Part shown: positions 6,197-6,901 of the stretch, in pieces
Position numbering within the stretch: position 1 is the stretch's first letter
Layout: each line of letters starts with the position of its first letter
DNA from: Deltaproteobacteria bacterium
Lineage (GTDB): Bacteria > Desulfobacterota > Desulfobacteria > Desulfobacterales > Desulfosalsimonadaceae
NCBI GenBank assembly: GCA_024280875.1
Contig: JAJRPH010000489.1
Span: 1-6,901 of the forward strand
Length of the DNA stretch: 6,901 bases
Direction of reading: 5' to 3'
The notes under the pieces: model-generated
Database searches by the model: none
What the model was told of the DNA's origin: nothing
Seen by the model: only the letters and a program-made list of their open reading frames with translations
Program-made: the position numbers and the translations under genes

Positions 6197-6211
6197 TTAA
6201 ATGTCCTGTAT

Positions 6212-6901
6212 TTATTCGCTTTCCCCATCGCCAATATCTTTTATTAACGATTCTCCGGCCTTCCATACATCTCCTGCGCCAAGCGTCAGCACGAGATCCC
6301 CTTTTCTGACAATCCCGGCCAGATAATTAACGGCTGCCGCCATTTCAGTAAAAGACTTCACATCCTTATGCCCATGGCTTTTGATGCCTTCGCACAGCAT
6401 CACGTTGCCAATCCCTTCGATCCTGTTCTCCCCAGCCGCATAAACCGGCAGCAGGACCAGCAGATCGGACTGGTAAAATGACCGGGTAAAGTCATCATAC
6501 AATGCTTTTGTCCGCGAATACCGGTGGGGCTGAAAGATAACGATCAGCCGCCGGCCGGGCCAGCTTTTTCGTATTGCATCCAGAGTGATTTTAATTTCAG
6601 TGGGATGGTGCCCATAATCATCCAGCACTTTAATACCGGCAATATCCCCCTTGACTTCCAGCCGCCGAGCCACTCCCTGAAGATGTTCCAGCGCTTCCTG
6701 AATCTTTTTAAAAGGAATATCCAGTTCAAATCCCACTGCAATCGTTGCCAGTGCATTGGAAACATTATGGATTCCCGGCATATTCAATTCAATCTCGCCG
6801 AAAAACACATCATTGCGAAACACTTTAAAATGGCTCTGCATTCCGTCAAACTTGACATCACGGGCCTGAATATCCGCCTGGGCACTTAAACCGTAGGTGA
6901 G
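6212..6901 (-). CDS. murC: UDP-N-acetylmuramate--L-alanine ligase MurC (C-terminal 229 residues; 5' end outside the window)
   Basis: MurC is the cytoplasmic ATP-dependent ligase that adds L-Ala to UDP-MurNAc, the first amino acid of the peptidoglycan stem. The frame is open through the right edge; the visible part starts at LTYGLSAQADIQAR, and the internal ATG at 6841 is not the real start. Visible landmarks, counted from the edge, are the end of the central Mur ligase domain (PGIHNVSNALA, about 42-52), GVARRLEVKG (76-85), DDYGHHPTEI (94-103), FQPHRYSRTKAL (123-134) and the terminal LGAGDVWKAGESL (207-219). The GHHPTE and FQPHRYSR motifs are specific to MurC among the Mur ligases. The ATP-binding loop would lie upstream, outside the window. 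It is the first gene visible of the dcw run and ends 15 nt before murB. Confidence 0.98.
   Translation of the reverse strand, partial: LTYGLSAQADIQARDVKFDGMQSHFKVFRNDVFFGEIELNMPGIHNVSNALATIAVGFELDIPFKKIQEALEHLQGVARRLEVKGDIAGIKVLDDYGHHPTEIKITLDAIRKSWPGRRLIVIFQPHRYSRTKALYDDFTRSFYQSDLLVLLPVYAAGENRIEGIGNVMLCEGIKSHGHKDVKSFTEMAAAVNYLAGIVRKGDLVLTLGAGDVWKAGESLIKDIGDGESE

Overview
This window looks like chromosomal DNA from an anaerobic, probably sulfate-reducing Desulfobacterota-type bacterium. The evidence is a Gram-negative-style division and cell wall (dcw) gene cluster followed on the same strand by a multihaem c-type cytochrome and an RnfC-like gene. A cytochrome c placed directly ahead of rnfC is a layout known from Desulfovibrio-like organisms. 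The taxonomic call is inference from gene content; no rRNA or other marker is present.

All recognised genes lie on the minus strand, so transcription runs from the right edge to the left edge. Positions 6901 to 1851 hold the end of the dcw cluster in the order murC (5' end cut off by the window), murB, ftsQ, ftsA, ftsZ. The genes are tightly packed: 15 nt between murC and murB, about 14 nt overlap of murB and ftsQ, 1 nt between ftsQ and ftsA, and 73 nt between ftsA and ftsZ. MurC and MurB make cytoplasmic peptidoglycan precursors. FtsQ, FtsA and FtsZ are the periplasmic-facing scaffold, membrane tether and GTPase polymer of the divisome. A strong hairpin plus U-tract terminator at 1744-1772 closes this transcript. 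No ddl gene lies between murB and ftsQ.

Positions 1470 to 1850 contain no gene. They hold the ftsZ terminator, an AT-rich stretch with a candidate minus-strand promoter, and a long leader with a nested hairpin ahead of the cytochrome gene.

Positions 1 to 1469 hold a second transcription unit: an eight-haem, membrane-anchored or secreted cytochrome (831-1469) built from four dihaem modules, then after 91 nt the first 246 codons of a divergent rnfC-like gene that runs off the left edge. The likely role is an Rnf-type ion-translocating ferredoxin-linked electron transfer complex, with the cytochrome as its periplasmic electron partner.

The most interesting points are the modular octahaem cytochrome paired with an RnfC that lacks the usual glycine-rich loop, and a MurB with Cys at the position of the catalytic Ser. 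I saw no mobile element, CRISPR array, tRNA or rRNA. Apart from the cytochrome/RnfC pair, the window is ordinary housekeeping DNA.
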